From Deltaproteobacteria bacterium (GTDB taxonomy: Bacteria > Myxococcota_A > Bradymonadia > UBA7976 > VGTA01): a stretch of 11,834 nt of DNA. The stretch spans positions 1 to 11,834 of the forward strand of contig VGTA01000039.1 of assembly GCA_016874875.1 (NCBI GenBank). Direction: 5' to 3'. The translations under genes were made by a program, and so were the position numbers. How positions within the stretch are numbered: position 1 is the first letter of the stretch; the number at the start of each line of letters is the position of its first letter. The notes beneath the pieces were generated by a model. It worked only from the letters and a program-made list of their open reading frames with translations, ran no database searches and was not told the origin of the DNA. This document shows positions 1-6,035 of the stretch, piece after piece.

Positions 1-848
1 TCACCCCCAACGAGCGCACCCTCTACCTCGACGACCGCCTCGACTCCGACGAGCGAGACGCGCTAGAGCGCCACTGCGCCAGCTGCGCCGATTGCGACCG
101 CGCCCTCACCGAGGAGGGCGCCACGCACACGCTCCTCCACCTCGCCTTCCCCATGCCGCGCCTCACCGCCGCCGAGCTCCGCGCCTCCGAGGAGCAGACG
201 CTGCGCTACATGGCGCAGGTCATGCGCGAGGACCGGGCGCGCCGCGGGCTGCTGGCGGGCGCGGCGGAGCGCCTCTCCGCGCTGCTCTACGCCCTCGTCG
301 ACGCCCCCCGCTGGGCGCTCGCCCCCATGGGCGCCGCCGCGCTGGGCTCGTATCTGCTGCTCACCACCGCGGGCTTCAAGAGCCCCCTCGTGGATTTCGT
401 GGTCACGTCTCACGCGCAGCAGTGGCCGAGCGAGGTGTCCACCAGCGCCCTCGACCAGGTGCAGAGCTGGCTGGCGAGCCATTCGACCTCGAGCGTACGC
501 CTCGACGCGCCCCGCTTCGGGCGCCTCGCCAACGCCGACGTGCGCCTCGAGCGCGCGCGCCTCAGCCTGGCCATGGTGGGGGAGAGCCGCTGGGAGCGCG
601 CGGCGCACCTGCTCTACTCGTTCGCGGGGGGCAAGCGCGTCACGGTCATCGCCTTCCAAGGGGCGCCAGAGGAGCTCACGGAGGGCGAGGCGCGCGAGGT
701 GGAGGGGGTGTCGGTGCGCGTGACGCAGCGCGACGCGCTCACGGTGGCGTCCTACTCGCGCGGGGGGCTGTCGTATGTGGTGACCTCGGACCTCCACCCC
801 GACGAGCTCCTCAAGCTCATCGCGGCGGACGTGGTCGGGGAGCGCTGA
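1..848 (+). CDS. Anti-sigma factor with zinc-finger and one membrane span (5' end missing)
   Basis: The gene runs in from the left edge; the first complete codon is at position 3, and 281 residues are visible with no start before the edge. The ATG at 153 is internal, because the zinc finger lies upstream of it. Fragment residues 8-34 fit the zf-HC2 anti-sigma pattern: a YLDDRLDSDER segment, then His24-x3-Cys28-x2-Cys31. A hydrophobic segment at about residues 104-125 is a likely single membrane span. The C-terminal part (about 130-281) ends in 'GGLSYVVTSDL', resembling the periplasmic domain of many anti-sigma factors. By family knowledge the cytoplasmic finger holds an ECF sigma factor, whose gene is expected just left of the window (inference). 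The stop overlaps the next start by 1 nt (TGATG), so the following lipoprotein is probably translationally coupled and may be a signal partner. Confidence 0.85.
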   Translation, partial: TPNERTLYLDDRLDSDERDALERHCASCADCDRALTEEGATHTLLHLAFPMPRLTAAELRASEEQTLRYMAQVMREDRARRGLLAGAAERLSALLYALVDAPRWALAPMGAAALGSYLLLTTAGFKSPLVDFVVTSHAQQWPSEVSTSALDQVQSWLASHSTSSVRLDAPRFGRLANADVRLERARLSLAMVGESRWERAAHLLYSFAGGKRVTVIAFQGAPEELTEGEAREVEGVSVRVTQRDALTVASYSRGGLSYVVTSDLHPDELLKLIAADVVGER

Positions 849-1540
849 TGGGGCGCGGCGCCCCCCTCAGCGCCCTCAGCGTCCTCAGCGCCCTCAGCGC
901 CCTCAGCGCCCTCAGCGCCTGCGGGGGCGGCGGGGCGGCGCGCGAGGGGGCGGAGCTCAACCCTGAGGCGCGCGCGGCGCAGGAGCGCCTCGGGCCCATC
1001 CTCGGGGAGGTCACGCGCGAGAAGCTGCTCGACCGCCTCGCGGGCTACCCCCTGTGCGGTCTCACCGACCCCGCGCAGCGCGCCAACCTGCGCGTCACGC
1101 TCTCGCCGGTGCCGGCGGGGGTGGGGGGGGCGGAGGGGGAGGGGTGGCACGTGGCGGAGGTGGAGTGCTTCTTCTTTGGGGTGCAGGGCCTCTACCAGCT
1201 CGTGGCGCTGCACGCGCCCACCGGGCGCGCGCTCCCGCTCGCCCTCGAGGGCGCCGCCCCCGCGCCGAGCGCCGACCCCAGCGCGCCGGCGCAGGAGCTC
1301 CGCACCCCCGCCACCTCCAGCGGCGGGCGCGACGAGCTCTGCGGCGCGCCCCGCTTTGACGCCGCCACGGGGGCGCTCGTGAGCGTGTGCAAGGGCAACC
1401 CCGAGGGCTCCTGCGGCGCCTATGGGGCGTACGCGCTCGAGCTCTCGCCCGCCCCCCGCTTCCGCGTCCAGGCGCTCCGCGCGCAGCCCTGCGCGACGCC
1501 GTCGCTCGCGGCGCCTGAGGAGTGGCCGCCGGCGCGCTGA
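848..1540 (+). CDS. Small lipoprotein with Leu-Ser-Ala repeat signal peptide
   Basis: A 230-residue protein. The start is the ATG overlapping the previous stop, with GGGGAG 5 nt upstream. Residues 1-6 are a short basic n-region; residues 7-24 are six Leu-Ser-Ala-type triplets (one is LSV); the lipobox is LSAC, so Cys25 is the likely lipidated residue. Mature protein is therefore expected to be anchored in a membrane, and the small Gly/Ala-rich stretch after Cys gives no inner-membrane Asp+2 signal. The body has several Cys, and the stretch FDAATGALVSVCKGNPEGSC followed later by FRVQALRAQPC vaguely recalls DUF1176 proteins; that resemblance is from memory and weak. Function unknown. Its coupling to an anti-sigma gene suggests it belongs to the same regulon or sensory unit (inference). 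A longer reading of this frame from position 92 is not credible because it would overlap the whole anti-sigma gene. Confidence 0.8.
   Translation: MGRGAPLSALSVLSALSALSALSACGGGGAAREGAELNPEARAAQERLGPILGEVTREKLLDRLAGYPLCGLTDPAQRANLRVTLSPVPAGVGGAEGEGWHVAEVECFFFGVQGLYQLVALHAPTGRALPLALEGAAPAPSADPSAPAQELRTPATSSGGRDELCGAPRFDAATGALVSVCKGNPEGSCGAYGAYALELSPAPRFRVQALRAQPCATPSLAAPEEWPPAR
866..919 (+). repeat. Six-copy 9-bp tandem repeat CTCAGCGCC in signal peptide
   Basis: Six consecutive 9-nt units, five exact and the second with one C-to-T change (CTCAGCGTC). Each encodes Leu-Ser-Ala (or Leu-Ser-Val), forming the hydrophobic core directly before the lipobox Cys. Change in copy number would keep the reading frame and alter h-region length by three residues per unit. 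The same unit, also in six copies, is at 11194-11247 on the opposite strand. Confidence 0.95.
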
Positions 1541-1568
1541 GGGGGGCGGGCGCCCTAGACGCCCCGCG

Positions 1569-1589
1569 CGTGATCTGTTACTCATCACG
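1569..1589. promoter_or_regulatory. Dyad CGTGAT-N9-ATCACG upstream of the isomerase operon
   Basis: A perfect inverted repeat with 6-bp arms (1569-1574 and 1584-1589) around a 9-nt centre. It lies in the least GC-rich part of the 126-nt gap between the lipoprotein stop and the isomerase start at 1667, about 78 nt upstream of that start. The layout fits an operator for a dimeric repressor such as a TetR-family protein. No regulator gene of that kind is in the window, so this is inference. The spacing does not fit a CRP site. The rest of the gap holds a short GGGCG/CGCCC stem (1548-1564) with no T-tract, so no convincing terminator. Confidence 0.4.
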
Positions 1590-1666
1590 AGCCCCCTCCC
1601 CTCAGCGTCGCGGCGCGCCACACGGCCTAGCGGCGACGCGAGCCCCTCACGCCAGGAGTCCCCAAG

Positions 1667-2473
1667 ATGAGCGACGCGCCCCCCCCCACGTCGGCACGCG
1701 AGGGCGCCGAGCGCCTCGTCCTCAGCGCCCTCGAGGGCCGAGTCCTCACCGTCACGCTGAATCGCCCTGAGCGCAAGAACGCGCTCACGCTCGCGATGTA
1801 CGACGCCCTCACCGCCGCCCTCCGCGGCGCCGCCGAGGACCCCGCTGTGCGCGCGGTGGTGCTGCGCGGCGCGGGGGGCTGCTTCACGTCGGGCAACGAC
1901 CTGCAGGACTTTATGCGCTCGCCCCCCAAGAGCCACGACACGCCCGTCTTCCACTTCCTCGCCGCCCTCCTCGAGTTCCCCAAGCCCCTCATCGCCGCCG
2001 TGGAGGGCCCCGCGGTGGGCATCGGCACCACGCTGCTGCTGCACTGCGACCTGGCGTTCGCCGCCGAGGGCGCGTCGTTCCAGCTCCCTTTCGGGCGGCT
2101 CGGGCTGGTGCCGGAGGGGGGCTCGAGCTACCTGCTGCCGCTCATGGTGGGGCACCGCCGCGCGGCGGAGCTGCTCCTCCTCGGCGAGCGCTTTGGCGCC
2201 GACGACGCCGCGCGCCTCGGCGTGATCAACGCCGCGTGGCCGGCGGAGGGCTTCGCGGCGCGCGTGGCGGAGCGCGCGGCGGCGGTGGCCGCCCTGCCGC
2301 CCGAGGCCACCCGCCTGAGCAAGCAGCTCCTCAAGGCCCCCTTCCGCGATGAGCTCGCCCGCGTGATGCGCGCCGAGGGCGAGGTCTTTATCGGTCGCCT
2401 CGGCTCCCCCGAGAACGCGGAGGCGTTTATGGCGTTCGCGCAGAAGCGCGCCCCCGATTTTAGCAGGTTCTGA
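1667..2473 (+). CDS. Enoyl-CoA hydratase/isomerase family protein, probable delta3-delta2-enoyl-CoA isomerase
   Basis: A 268-residue crotonase-fold protein of normal family length, started at the ATG preceded by AGGAG (1654-1658) at 8 nt. Seen: LNRPERKNALT (31-41), first oxyanion-hole segment SGNDL (75-79), second segment GPAVGIG (114-120), and PEGGSSY (149-155). Classical hydratases have two catalytic Glu, in the GGCE and QPE contexts; here those places read GIGTT and LPFG, so both appear lost. Instead Glu150 sits in a PEGGSS context, matching the single catalytic base of ECI2/PECI-type isomerases (PEGCSS), which shift double bonds of unsaturated fatty acyl-CoAs for beta-oxidation. Isomerase is thus favoured over hydratase. 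The gene starts a unit with the lipase-like lipoprotein (3 nt gap), which could supply fatty acids (inference). An activity on other acyl-CoAs remains possible. Confidence 0.85.
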   Translation: MSDAPPPTSAREGAERLVLSALEGRVLTVTLNRPERKNALTLAMYDALTAALRGAAEDPAVRAVVLRGAGGCFTSGNDLQDFMRSPPKSHDTPVFHFLAALLEFPKPLIAAVEGPAVGIGTTLLLHCDLAFAAEGASFQLPFGRLGLVPEGGSSYLLPLMVGHRRAAELLLLGERFGADDAARLGVINAAWPAEGFAARVAERAAAVAALPPEATRLSKQLLKAPFRDELARVMRAEGEVFIGRLGSPENAEAFMAFAQKRAPDFSRF

Positions 2474-2476
2474 GTC

Positions 2477-4612
2477 ATGCGCCGCCCCGCCCCCGCCCCC
2501 GCCCCCGCCTTCGCCCTCGCCCTCACCCCCGCCTTCGCCCTCGCCCCCGCCCTCGCCCTCGCCCTCTGCGGCGCGCTCGCCCTGAGCGCCTGCGAGGACC
2601 CATCTCCAACGAGCGCGCCTGAGGGGGCGGGGGGGCGCGCGGGGGAGGAGGCGGGCGCGGGGGCGGGCTCAGGGGCGGGCGCGGGGGCGGGGGCGCCGCC
2701 GCCGCGCGGGGACTGCGACCCGCTCGCCCCGGAGGTCTGCGCGCTCCCCTGGCCCTCCGACTTCTACCTCCGCCGCCTCGATGACCCCGAGGCGCGCCCG
2801 CCGTTCGGGCGCCCGTACCTCGACTTTGGCGGCGCGCTCCCCAAGAGCGCCCGGGGCCTGACGCACCGCGCGGCGCCCTATGAGCGCCTCGACGGCTTCG
2901 GGCTCCTCGCCGCCGCCATCGTGCCGCTCCCTCACCTCGACGCGTCGGGGCTGCCCGACGAGGCGCGCATCGAGGACTCCCTCCGCCCCGAGAGTCCCGT
3001 GGCGCTGGTGGAGCTCACGCCGGCGGGGGCGCGGCGCGTGCCGTGCTGGGCGGAGCTCGACGCGCGCTCCACGGACCCCGCCGCGCGCCTGCTCTTTGTG
3101 CGCCCCGCGCAGTCGCTCAAGGAGGGGGCGCGCTACGCCTATGTGCTGCGCGGGCTCCGGGACGAGGCGGGGGCGCTCATCCCGCGCAGCCCCGCCTTTG
3201 AGGCGGTGGTGCGCGGCGCCCCCCGCGAGGAGCTGGCGGCGCTCGGGGTGCTCCCGGCGCGCGCGGCGGACCTCGGCGCCCTCCTCGACGCGCTCGAGGC
3301 GATGGAGGGGCCCGTCCCCCGCGAGGAGCTGACGCTGGCGTGGACCTTCTCCACCGCCTCGCAGCAGGCGCTCTCGGGGCCGCTCGTCCATATGCGCGAC
3401 GAGGCGCTCGCCGCCCTCCCCCTCGAGGGGCCGCGCGTGACCATCGACGAGGTGGTGGAGCTGCCGAGCGACCCGCACATCGCCCTCGAGCTCCGCGGGA
3501 GCTTTGAGGTGCCCTCGTACCTCTACGGGGAGGGGGTGGAGGGCAGCGCGGCGCGCCTCGACGCGCGCGGGCTGCCCACGCTCAGCGGGGGGGTGTCGCG
3601 CGCCAAGCTGTGGGCGCGGGTGCCGCGGGTCGCCCTCCCCCCCGCGCAGGGCGGCGAGGGGCGCGCGGTGGGGGTGGTGGTGTATCTGCACGGCCTGCTC
3701 TACAGCGGCGCGGAGGTGCGCGCGGGCGACAAGGGGCCGGCGGCGGCGGAGGGCGGGTACATCTTCGTGGGCACCGATTTCGTGGGCATGAGCGAGGAGG
3801 AGCTGCCCTTCCTGCCGCTCGTGTTCCTCGACATGAGCAACTTCCGCGTGCTCGTCGAGCGGCAGCTGCAGGGCGTGCTCAACACGCTCGCCCTCGCCCG
3901 CCTCGCCAAACGCGGCCTCGGGGCGCTGCCGGCGCTCGTGGAGCGCGGCGTGCGCGTGGACCCCGCGCGCGTGGTGCTCGGCGGCATCAGCCAGGGCGGC
4001 ATCTTTGGCGCCACGGCGCTGGCGCTCTCGCAGGACGTCACGCGCGGGCACCTCGGCGTGCCCGGGCAGGACTACTTTACGCTCCTCGGGCGCTCCAAGA
4101 ACTTCACGGGGCTGTTCACGCTCCTGGCGGCGGGGTACCCGCGCGTGGTGGACCAGTGGGTGACGCTGGCGGCGGCGCAGACGCTGTGGAATCTCACCGA
4201 CCCGAGCTCGTATTACCCCCACATCGCCGTCAACCCCCTCCCCAACACCCCCCTCCACGCGGCGCTGCTCGCCCCCGCGCAGGGGGACCCGCAGGTGGCG
4301 CCGGTGACGGCGGAGACGGCGGCGCGGGGGGGGCTGGGGTTCGCGGTGATGGAGCCGTACTCGCGTGACCGCGTGCCGCCCCTCGCGGCGCGCGCGGCGT
4401 ACCCGCGCGCAGGCTCGGCGGTGGTGAGCTGGGATTTTGGGGTCCCCTGGGCGCCCCTCGGCGCCGCGCCGCCCGCCCCGGAGCGCGGCGACCCCCACGA
4501 GCTGCCCCGCGCCTACGCGCCCCACCGCGCGCAGATGCTCCACTTCTGGGAGACGGGGGAGGTGATCGACACCTGCGGCGGCGCGCCCTGCGGGCCGGGT
4601 GGCGCCCCTTGA
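2477..4612 (+). CDS. Alpha/beta-hydrolase lipoprotein, probable secreted lipase or esterase
   Basis: A 711-residue lipoprotein. The signal peptide (1-38) is built of Ala-Pro, Ala-Phe and Ala-Leu repeats and ends in the lipobox LSAC with Cys39. A Gly/Ala/Glu-rich linker (about 48-76) follows, then the family-type N-terminal domain beginning CDPLAPEVCALPWPSDFYL (Cys80, Cys88), which recalls the N-domain of bacterial virulence-factor lipases. The hydrolase part has an oxyanion HG (His405-Gly406 in VVVYLHGLL), nucleophile elbow GGISQGG (Ser505), probable acid Asp604 in AQGDPQV and candidate His674 in DPHELPR. The C-terminus HFWETGEVIDTCGGAPC carries a Cys pair (700, 705) that may form a disulfide. 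Substrate unknown; lipids or esters outside the inner membrane are the best guess. It begins 3 nt after the isomerase stop, with AGCAGG in the end of that gene as possible RBS, and overlaps the next gene by 4 nt. Confidence 0.82.
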   Translation: MRRPAPAPAPAFALALTPAFALAPALALALCGALALSACEDPSPTSAPEGAGGRAGEEAGAGAGSGAGAGAGAPPPRGDCDPLAPEVCALPWPSDFYLRRLDDPEARPPFGRPYLDFGGALPKSARGLTHRAAPYERLDGFGLLAAAIVPLPHLDASGLPDEARIEDSLRPESPVALVELTPAGARRVPCWAELDARSTDPAARLLFVRPAQSLKEGARYAYVLRGLRDEAGALIPRSPAFEAVVRGAPREELAALGVLPARAADLGALLDALEAMEGPVPREELTLAWTFSTASQQALSGPLVHMRDEALAALPLEGPRVTIDEVVELPSDPHIALELRGSFEVPSYLYGEGVEGSAARLDARGLPTLSGGVSRAKLWARVPRVALPPAQGGEGRAVGVVVYLHGLLYSGAEVRAGDKGPAAAEGGYIFVGTDFVGMSEEELPFLPLVFLDMSNFRVLVERQLQGVLNTLALARLAKRGLGALPALVERGVRVDPARVVLGGISQGGIFGATALALSQDVTRGHLGVPGQDYFTLLGRSKNFTGLFTLLAAGYPRVVDQWVTLAAAQTLWNLTDPSSYYPHIAVNPLPNTPLHAALLAPAQGDPQVAPVTAETAARGGLGFAVMEPYSRDRVPPLAARAAYPRAGSAVVSWDFGVPWAPLGAAPPAPERGDPHELPRAYAPHRAQMLHFWETGEVIDTCGGAPCGPGGAP
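2483..2580 (+). repeat. Hexamer-type simple repeat (GCCCCC/GCCCTC) coding for the signal peptide
   Basis: The signal-peptide codons consist almost wholly of GCCCCC (Ala-Pro), GCCTTC (Ala-Phe) and GCCCTC (Ala-Leu) units. Three exact GCCCCC units lie at 2489-2506. Unit gain or loss keeps the frame and alters signal-peptide length. The same GCCCCC unit recurs in the response-regulator linker at 11807-11830. Confidence 0.85.
2623..2697 (+). repeat. G-rich repeat coding the Gly/Ala linker, complementary to the upstream hexamers
   Basis: A stretch dominated by GGGGGCG and GGGCGC units encodes the Gly/Ala-rich linker after the lipid-attachment Cys. The 15 nt at 2681-2695 are the exact reverse complement of 2488-2502 (and of 2494-2508), so the 5' part of this mRNA could fold into a long GC stem with a loop of roughly 180 nt. 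The several G-runs could also form a G-quadruplex. Both are structural inference. Confidence 0.65.
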
Positions 4613-5877
4613 GCGCCGAGGCGCGCGCGCCCTGCGCGCTCCTGAGCGCCTGCGGCTCGTGCCCGCTCCTGCCGCTCCCCTACGGCGAGCAGCTCGCGCG
4701 CAAGCAGGCGGACCTCGCCGCGCAGCTCGCCGCCGCCGGCCTCGACCCCGCGCGCCTGCTCGCGCCCCCCACGCCCTCCCCCGCCCCGCGCCACTACCGC
4801 CACACCGTCAAGCTGGTGGCGCGCGCCACGCCGGGCGGGCCTCGCCTCGGCCTCTACGCCCCGGGCTCCCACGAGGTGGTGGACACGGCGGGCTGCGTCG
4901 CGCAGTCGCCGCGACTCAACGCGCTGCTCGACGCGCTGCGCGCCCTCCTGCGCGCCCCGGGGGCGCCGCGCTGCTATGACGAGCGCACGCGCGAGGGGGG
5001 GCTGCGGTACGTGGTGGCGCGCGCCCTCGACCCGCTGCTCGGGGAGGAGGGGGCGCCGGGCGCGCTCACCCTCACGCTCATCACCGCCAGCGGCGACCAC
5101 GAGGAGCTGCGCGTGCTCTCGGAGGCGCTGCGCGCGCGGGTGCCCGCGCTGCGCGGCGCCCTCGCCCACACCAACGCCACCCCCGGCAACGCCATCTTTG
5201 ACGCCGCCGCCCCCACCGCGCCGCTCTGGGGCGACGGCGCGCTCACCGCCACGCTCCGCACGCCCCACGGCCCCCTCGCCCTCCGCGCCTCCGCCGACTC
5301 CTTCTCGCAGGTGAGCCCCGCCGCCGCCGCCCTCGCCTACGGCGCCGTGGTGGAGGCGCTCGCGCCCCGCCCCGGCGAGCGCGCCCTCGACCTGTACTGC
5401 GGCGTGGGCTCCATCGCGCTGTGGCTGGCGCGGGCGGGCTGTGAGGTGGTGGGGGTGGAGGAGTCGCCGTCGAGCGTGGCGGACGCGCGCCACAACGCGG
5501 CGCTCAACGGGCTCGAGGGGCGCGCGCGCTTTGAGCAGGGCCTCGCGGAGGTGGCGCTGCCGGCGCTGGCGCGCGCGTGGGGCGCGGGCGGGCCGGGCGG
5601 GCTGCGGGGGGGCGTGGCGTCGCTCAACCCCTCGCGGCGCGGCTGCCAGCCCGCGGCCCTCGAGGCGCTCTGCGCCCTCCGCCCCCGCGCCCTCGCCTAC
5701 ATGAGCTGTCACCCCAAGACGCTCATGCGCGACCTCGCCCGCCTCGCCGCCCTCGGCTACGCGCCCACCCGCGTGGGCCTCTTTGACCTGTTCCCGGGCA
5801 CCCCGCACTACGAGGTGGTGTGCGCCCTCGCGCCGCGCGCGGGCGCGCCGAGGGCGGTGAGGGTCGCCCGCGGGTGA
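4609..5877 (+). CDS. rlmC: 23S rRNA (uracil-5)-methyltransferase, RlmC/RumB-like
   Basis: A 422-residue SAM-dependent RNA m5U methyltransferase. The start is a TTG overlapping the lipase stop (TTGA). It cannot be much further downstream because the iron-sulfur ligands begin at residue 9. Seen: Cys9-x5-Cys15-x2-Cys18 and Cys96, the four [4Fe-4S] cysteines of the RlmC/RlmD group; SFSQVSP (231-237); SAM motif LDLYCGVGS (260-268); NPSRRG (340-345); catalytic Cys367 in YMSCHPKTLMRDL; and Glu402 as likely proton acceptor in LFDLFPGTPHYEVV. No N-terminal TRAM domain, and NPxRRG plus the 'DxFPxTxHYE' ending favour RlmC over RlmD or TrmA; NPSRRG has Ser where E. coli RlmC has Pro. The modified base (U747 in E. 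coli) is inferred from family. A residual doubt is which m5U position this bacterium modifies. Translational coupling to a lipase is unusual and probably reflects only shared transcription. Confidence 0.85.
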   Translation: MSAEARAPCALLSACGSCPLLPLPYGEQLARKQADLAAQLAAAGLDPARLLAPPTPSPAPRHYRHTVKLVARATPGGPRLGLYAPGSHEVVDTAGCVAQSPRLNALLDALRALLRAPGAPRCYDERTREGGLRYVVARALDPLLGEEGAPGALTLTLITASGDHEELRVLSEALRARVPALRGALAHTNATPGNAIFDAAAPTAPLWGDGALTATLRTPHGPLALRASADSFSQVSPAAAALAYGAVVEALAPRPGERALDLYCGVGSIALWLARAGCEVVGVEESPSSVADARHNAALNGLEGRARFEQGLAEVALPALARAWGAGGPGGLRGGVASLNPSRRGCQPAALEALCALRPRALAYMSCHPKTLMRDLARLAALGYAPTRVGLFDLFPGTPHYEVVCALAPRAGAPRAVRVARG

Positions 5878-5940
5878 GGATATCTACTCATTTTGCGTGT
5901 GTTTAGTTGAATTTTGCTGGCGATTTCGGTTAAACAGGGC
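5878..5940 (+). promoter_or_regulatory. AT-rich island with candidate promoter TTGAAT-N17-TTAAAC
   Basis: This stretch after the methyltransferase stop is markedly richer in A and T than anything else in the window. It contains TTGAAT at 5907-5912 and TTAAAC at 5930-5935, spaced by 17 nt, which fits a housekeeping-type promoter loosely (4/6 and 3/6 consensus bases). It would read into the flagellin-IN-like gene at 6036, leaving a leader of about 95 nt. There is no stem followed by a T-run, so a terminator for the upstream operon is not evident. Promoter identity is inference. Confidence 0.45.
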
Positions 5941-5977
5941 TCACGGGCAAGCGCTCCGCGCGTGCCTCCCTCGCCGC

Positions 5978-5995
5978 GCCTAGCTCCTCCTAGGC
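5978..5995. promoter_or_regulatory. Inverted repeat GCCTAG-N6-CTAGGC in leader of the flagellin-IN-like gene
   Basis: Perfect 6-bp arms (5978-5983 and 5990-5995) around CTCCTC, with a third CTAG at 5998-6001. It lies about 40 nt upstream of the start codon and downstream of the candidate promoter, so it could be an operator or a leader hairpin. The AGGAG ribosome-binding site (6022-6026) follows it and is not inside the stem. Confidence 0.35.
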
Positions 5996-6035
5996 CTCTA
6001 GCCCCTCGCCCCTCGCCCCACAGGAGTCGCCCACC

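Noticed and set aside
92..847. Upstream extension of the first lipoprotein frame
   Set aside because: It would overlap the anti-sigma gene completely and hide the signal peptide inside the protein; the ATG at 848 has a ribosome-binding site and a clean signal peptide.
2669..4543. Long open frame (624 codons) antisense to the lipase gene
   Set aside because: High GC makes stops rare in all frames. The product is Arg/His/Gly-rich low-complexity, while the sense strand has a lipobox, nucleophile elbow and conserved ends.
2477..4612. Codon oddity: Phe TTT kept fairly often, mostly before G
   Set aside because: TTC before G is also common in the same gene (about half of TTC codons), and the counts are too small to call a bias.
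5902..5926. Flagellar sigma-28 promoter before the IN-repeat gene
   Set aside because: GGCGATTT matches only 5 of 8 bases of the -10 consensus, and the nearest TTTA is not TAAA and is spaced 13 instead of about 15 nt.
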